From Virgibacillus sp. SK37 (lineage in GTDB: Bacteria > Bacillota > Bacilli > Bacillales > Amphibacillaceae), in NCBI RefSeq assembly GCF_000725285.1, contig NZ_CP007161.1:1163911-1227910 (forward strand): a stretch of 64,000 bases of DNA, in the 5' to 3' direction. How positions within the stretch are numbered: position 1 is the stretch's first letter; the number at the start of each line of letters is the position of its first letter. The position numbers and the translations under genes were made by a program. Positions 61,270 through 64,000 of the stretch are shown piece after piece. The notes below the pieces were generated by a model that saw nothing but the letters and a program-made list of their open reading frames with translations, was not told where the DNA came from and made no database searches.

Positions 61270-62010
61270 CTAATAGTCCTGATCTTCGTTTGATGCATAA
61301 GCAATACAACGTTCCACAAACTCAAGTACATCTTCCTCTATTGGAAATAGTCCTGTTTCCTCAGCAGGTAGCTTTCTAACCTCCCAGAACTTATCTGCTA
61401 ACGCTGTATCCCCTGCAAAGGAATTATTTGAGACTTCTATTAACTTTAAAGCAATTTGGACGCCTTCTTCTGATTCCGGTTTAATATTGTGTTTTATACA
61501 CCATTCTATTTGTCGCAACAGGGATATATATTGATGTGTCGTTTTATCATTATTACTCAGATTCGGTAGGGTGTTTTGTAAAATGACTTGTTCATGCTCC
61601 TGAAAATAATTGAGCCATTTTTTATGGTTCTTTCATGAATTTTGTACAAGCTCGGAAACACGTTCCCAAGACAAAGATTCTTCTAAATCTATTAAGTTGA
61701 TTAATGTGGTTGTATTGGAAATACTTGTTTGTATTTCTGATAGTTGTTCTTGTAAGTAATTGTAGTGAGAGATTAGGATTTGTTTATAGGAAAGCTTATC
61801 CAACATCCCGCGAATATCTTCTAATGGAAGGGAAAGGGATTTAAGAATCAATATCTTTTCTAATTGAAATAAGTCATCTTCAGAATAATATCGCTTTCCG
61901 TTAGCATCTTTAAAACTAGGTGTAAGGAGTTTAATCTGATCATAATATCGGAGTGTACGGACAGATATATTTCGCTGTTTAGATAACTCCCCAGTGGTCC
62001 ATCGCTCCAT
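61270..62010 (-). pseudogene. MerR-family regulator gene interrupted by one UGA codon
   Basis: From the ATG at 62010 (after GGAGGGAAGG) the frame encodes a full MerR HTH (TTGELSKQRNISVRTLRYYD) and dimerisation coil up to LVQNS, then UGA at 61633-61635. The same frame continues for 120 codons (KNHKKWLNYFQEHEQVILQN... to YASNEDQDY) and ends at 61270, an effector domain of normal size. A single base change would give a 246-residue protein. No second start with a good site is seen after the UGA. Confidence 0.8.
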
Positions 62011-62035
62011 TTCCTTCCCTCCTCAAAATAAAAAC

Positions 62036-62066
62036 TTGCTGGTAACGTTACGTAACCTATTATAGT
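62036..62066 (+). promoter_or_regulatory. MerR-type promoter/operator of the CPBP gene
   Basis: TTGCTG and TATAGT are separated by 19 bases, the long spacer typical for MerR activators. The spacer holds GTAACGTTACGTAAC, made of two overlapping perfect 10-bp palindromes. Confidence 0.65.
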
Positions 62067-62098
62067 TGGATTATACCATAGGGGAAGAGGGGTAACGA

Positions 62099-62803
62099 AT
62101 GGAAAGTAATCAAATGAACTGGAAAGAGAAAGACCAATGGGGTTTGAAAGAATTTATAATTTTAATGTTGCTGGAATTTGTATTTGTAATTGGTGGTATT
62201 AAATTCATTGTTCACCCAATTTATTTAAGCTGGTTTGAGAATGATTTATATGCTGGAACTTTCCTAGGGTTAACCATGGCGGTAATTCTGGTTCTAGGCG
62301 TTTATTTTATTGCCATCCGTCCAAAAAAACTCTCATGGAGTGAAGTAGGAATCAAACCATTCGCCAAAAAGGACTGGAAAATCATTATAATATATTCTGT
62401 AATTTTAATGGTTGGTGCTGTGTTAATTGTAGTTCTTACGAGTTTGATAGGTAATACTTATGAGAACAGTAAAACGGAAGCAATGCAGCAAAACGTAACT
62501 TTCTTTTCGTTGCTAATTGCTTTTATTTCTGCTGCAGTCATCTCACCCTTATATGAAGAAATTTTTTATCGCGGGTTTTTATATCGTTGGCTACGAACAC
62601 GCATAGGGTTGAATGGAGCAATTTTGCTTAGTTCACTAATATTTACAGTTATTCATATACCCACATATAATGCGATGCCTGTAAACTTCTTTAGTGGAAT
62701 TATCTTTGCATTGGCGTATGAACGAACAGACTCAATATGGCCATCAGTTATTATTCATGGTTTAACGAATGGGATTATGGTTCTATTGACAGGTTTAGCA
62801 TGA
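62099..62803 (+). CDS. CPBP-family intramembrane metalloprotease
   Basis: The 234-residue protein has six or more helices with motif 1 YEEIFYRGFLY (EExxxR), motif 2 FTVIHIP (FxxxH) and motif 3 HGLTNG. Family members are intramembrane proteases or bacteriocin self-immunity proteins. It is divergent from the MerR gene, and the promoter between has MerR-type geometry, so it is a likely target. AGAGGGG is before the ATG. Confidence 0.92.
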   Translation: MESNQMNWKEKDQWGLKEFIILMLLEFVFVIGGIKFIVHPIYLSWFENDLYAGTFLGLTMAVILVLGVYFIAIRPKKLSWSEVGIKPFAKKDWKIIIIYSVILMVGAVLIVVLTSLIGNTYENSKTEAMQQNVTFFSLLIAFISAAVISPLYEEIFYRGFLYRWLRTRIGLNGAILLSSLIFTVIHIPTYNAMPVNFFSGIIFALAYERTDSIWPSVIIHGLTNGIMVLLTGLA

Positions 62804-62905
62804 AGCCATTGCTTAAAAATAGCGTAAACTCTAACAGTGCATGACGAACTCTTACATTATAAATAAATGCCATGTAGGCTTAGAAAAGGATAAGGAAGTG
62901 ACAAT

Positions 62906-63439
62906 TTGGATTTTATTGCTTGGATGATTGTTATAAGTGAAATTGGATTTTGGGTTTTAATTTTGGCAGGGTTTATTACACGTTATATTTTTAAATTAAA
63001 GAGACTTGGTCTTTTCCTATTGGCCTTTACCCCAGTTATTGATTTACTATTACTGATTGCTACGAGTGTTGACTTATATCGTGGTGCCACCGCAACTAAA
63101 GTTCACGGTATTGCCGCTATTTATATTGGAGTTTCTATTGCATTTGGTAAGAGTATGATCTCTTGGGCTGATATACGATTTCAGTATTATGTGATGAAAC
63201 AGGGAACAAAGCCTGTTAAAAGACACGGTCTCGAATATGCAAAACATTACTTTAAAAGCTGGGGACAACATGTACTCGCATATCTAATAGGTGGTGGAAT
63301 ATTATTCGGTCTAATTTACCTCATTAATGATCCCTCTCGAACGGAAGTATTGGCTGGATTTCTAAAAATATGGACGCTTGTATTAGGTATCGATTTTCTA
63401 GTTGCTATCAGTAATTGTATATGGCCGAAAAAAGCTTAG
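62906..63439 (+). CDS. Membrane protein similar to YmcC
   Basis: The 177-residue protein has helices near 4-28, 35-53, 65-85 and 118-168. VISEIGFWVLILAGFITRYI and the central SVDLYRGATATKVHGIAAIY resemble the B. subtilis integral membrane protein YmcC, as far as I remember it. TTG start. Function unknown. Confidence 0.72.
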   Translation: MDFIAWMIVISEIGFWVLILAGFITRYIFKLKRLGLFLLAFTPVIDLLLLIATSVDLYRGATATKVHGIAAIYIGVSIAFGKSMISWADIRFQYYVMKQGTKPVKRHGLEYAKHYFKSWGQHVLAYLIGGGILFGLIYLINDPSRTEVLAGFLKIWTLVLGIDFLVAISNCIWPKKA

Positions 63440-63757
63440 AGGAGAAGGTTAATTCTTTTATTTGCCTTCAGTTTACAGAAAGATAGGTTTCAACAAACGG
63501 CGTATATGAATGAAATGCGAGTTTATAAATGGAGATAATAATTCATGGAAATCTTCAGTAAAGGTTCTCTAATACCATAATCGGGCAAGGAAAGTTGAAA
63601 ATGGTAATTTTTTTTCGTTTACAATAAAGGTTAGGATAATTTATATAAAAATTATTATTAATTTTAATTTTTAATTGTTCAGAATACGTGCTAATAAGAT
63701 ACAATATAACAGAATGAATAATTAAGAAAACAATTATACTTTGGTACGGGGGTACTT
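63440..63757. other. Intergenic stretch of 318 bp
   Basis: No gene is seen. A weak trace of the dispersed repeat (AATCGGGCAAGG) lies at 63578. The AT-rich part near 63640-63715 probably holds the promoter of the last gene (candidate -10 TACAAT near 63700). Confidence 0.5.
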
Positions 63758-64000
63758 ATGAGAATTCACTATTACTTAGGTTGGTTTAACGATTATTTTC
63801 CAGAAAATTTGGTCAGGTTGTTACAGGAGGATATAACTGATCGAAAATCGCTTGTTATGATTAGCTCAAATCCACTTTCTTATGAATATGATGGTTCTAC
63901 TGAACGCGCTTGGCTTGACCAAGCTGGCATTATGTTTGATGAATATCATTTAATTAATTATCGCGTAAAGAAAGAAGATGCTCACACGTTAGTTCAACAT
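63758..64000 (+). CDS. Peptidase E-like (S51) protein, N-terminal 81 residues
   Basis: The ATG follows GGGGGT and the frame is open to the window end. HYYLGWFNDYFPENLVRLLQ and SLVMISSNPLSYEYDGSTER (DRKSLVMISS as strand 1 of the fold) fit the type 1 glutamine-amidotransferase-like/S51 peptidase family. The catalytic Ser lies beyond the edge. Assignment is moderate. Confidence 0.6.
   Translation, partial: MRIHYYLGWFNDYFPENLVRLLQEDITDRKSLVMISSNPLSYEYDGSTERAWLDQAGIMFDEYHLINYRVKKEDAHTLVQH

Overview
The window is low-GC Gram-positive DNA with strong GGAGG-type ribosome binding sites, many TTG and GTG starts and Bacillus-type families (Amj, DUF2200, DUF4083, DUF4181, SEC-C, a cxxc_20_cxxc protein). 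It most resembles a chromosome of the Bacillaceae, perhaps of the Oceanobacillus/Virgibacillus type. No rRNA, tRNA, transposase, integrase, phage gene or CRISPR array was recognised.

Left part (1-8.3 kb). A three-gene minus-strand operon (2347-3456, 1640-2344, 454-1575) has the gene set of the known D-amino-acid to L-amino-acid route: N-succinylamino-acid racemase, GNAT N-succinyltransferase and M20 desuccinylase. It lies between two arrays of the same ~21-bp repeat. Next come a two-helix ion channel with an unusual filter, a SEC-C protein, seven copies of a 52-bp tandem repeat, and a DHA2 drug-efflux gene. The efflux leader contains a 7-codon ORF and four elements that could form mutually exclusive pairings, the layout of ribosome-stalling attenuation.

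Middle part (9-44 kb). This is a long accessory region in which essentially every gene lies on the plus strand. It is made of small single-gene units: tiny membrane proteins, GNAT acetyltransferases (one of AAC(6') type), alpha/beta hydrolases, Nudix, HIT, VOC, PIG-L, isochorismatase-like, nucleotidyltransferase, lipoproteins, a MazEF-type pair, XRE regulators with membrane partners, a DUF2089/ABC transporter operon and amj. Many units end in a related imperfect hairpin, usually 10-40 bases after the stop codon and often with AATAAG in its loop. The region also holds about a dozen frameshifted or truncated genes and a type I holin-like toxin with an antisense RNA. The overall look is of an integron-like cassette array without a visible integrase, or of a decaying collection of small mobile units.

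Right part (44-64 kb). Genes here lie on both strands: glycerol dehydrogenase next to a truncated zinc alcohol dehydrogenase, a serine hydrolase, a relic of the type I toxin locus, a KivD-like 2-oxoacid decarboxylase divergent from a MarR regulator with two matching operators between them, a broken ornithine cyclodeaminase gene, and an orphan MurE-like ligase that lacks the usual amino-acid specificity residues. After these come lipoproteins (one a DUF2268 metalloprotease), an XRE/membrane pair, a MerR gene split by one UGA codon and facing a CPBP protease gene across a 19-bp-spacer promoter, and a truncated peptidase-E-like gene at the edge.
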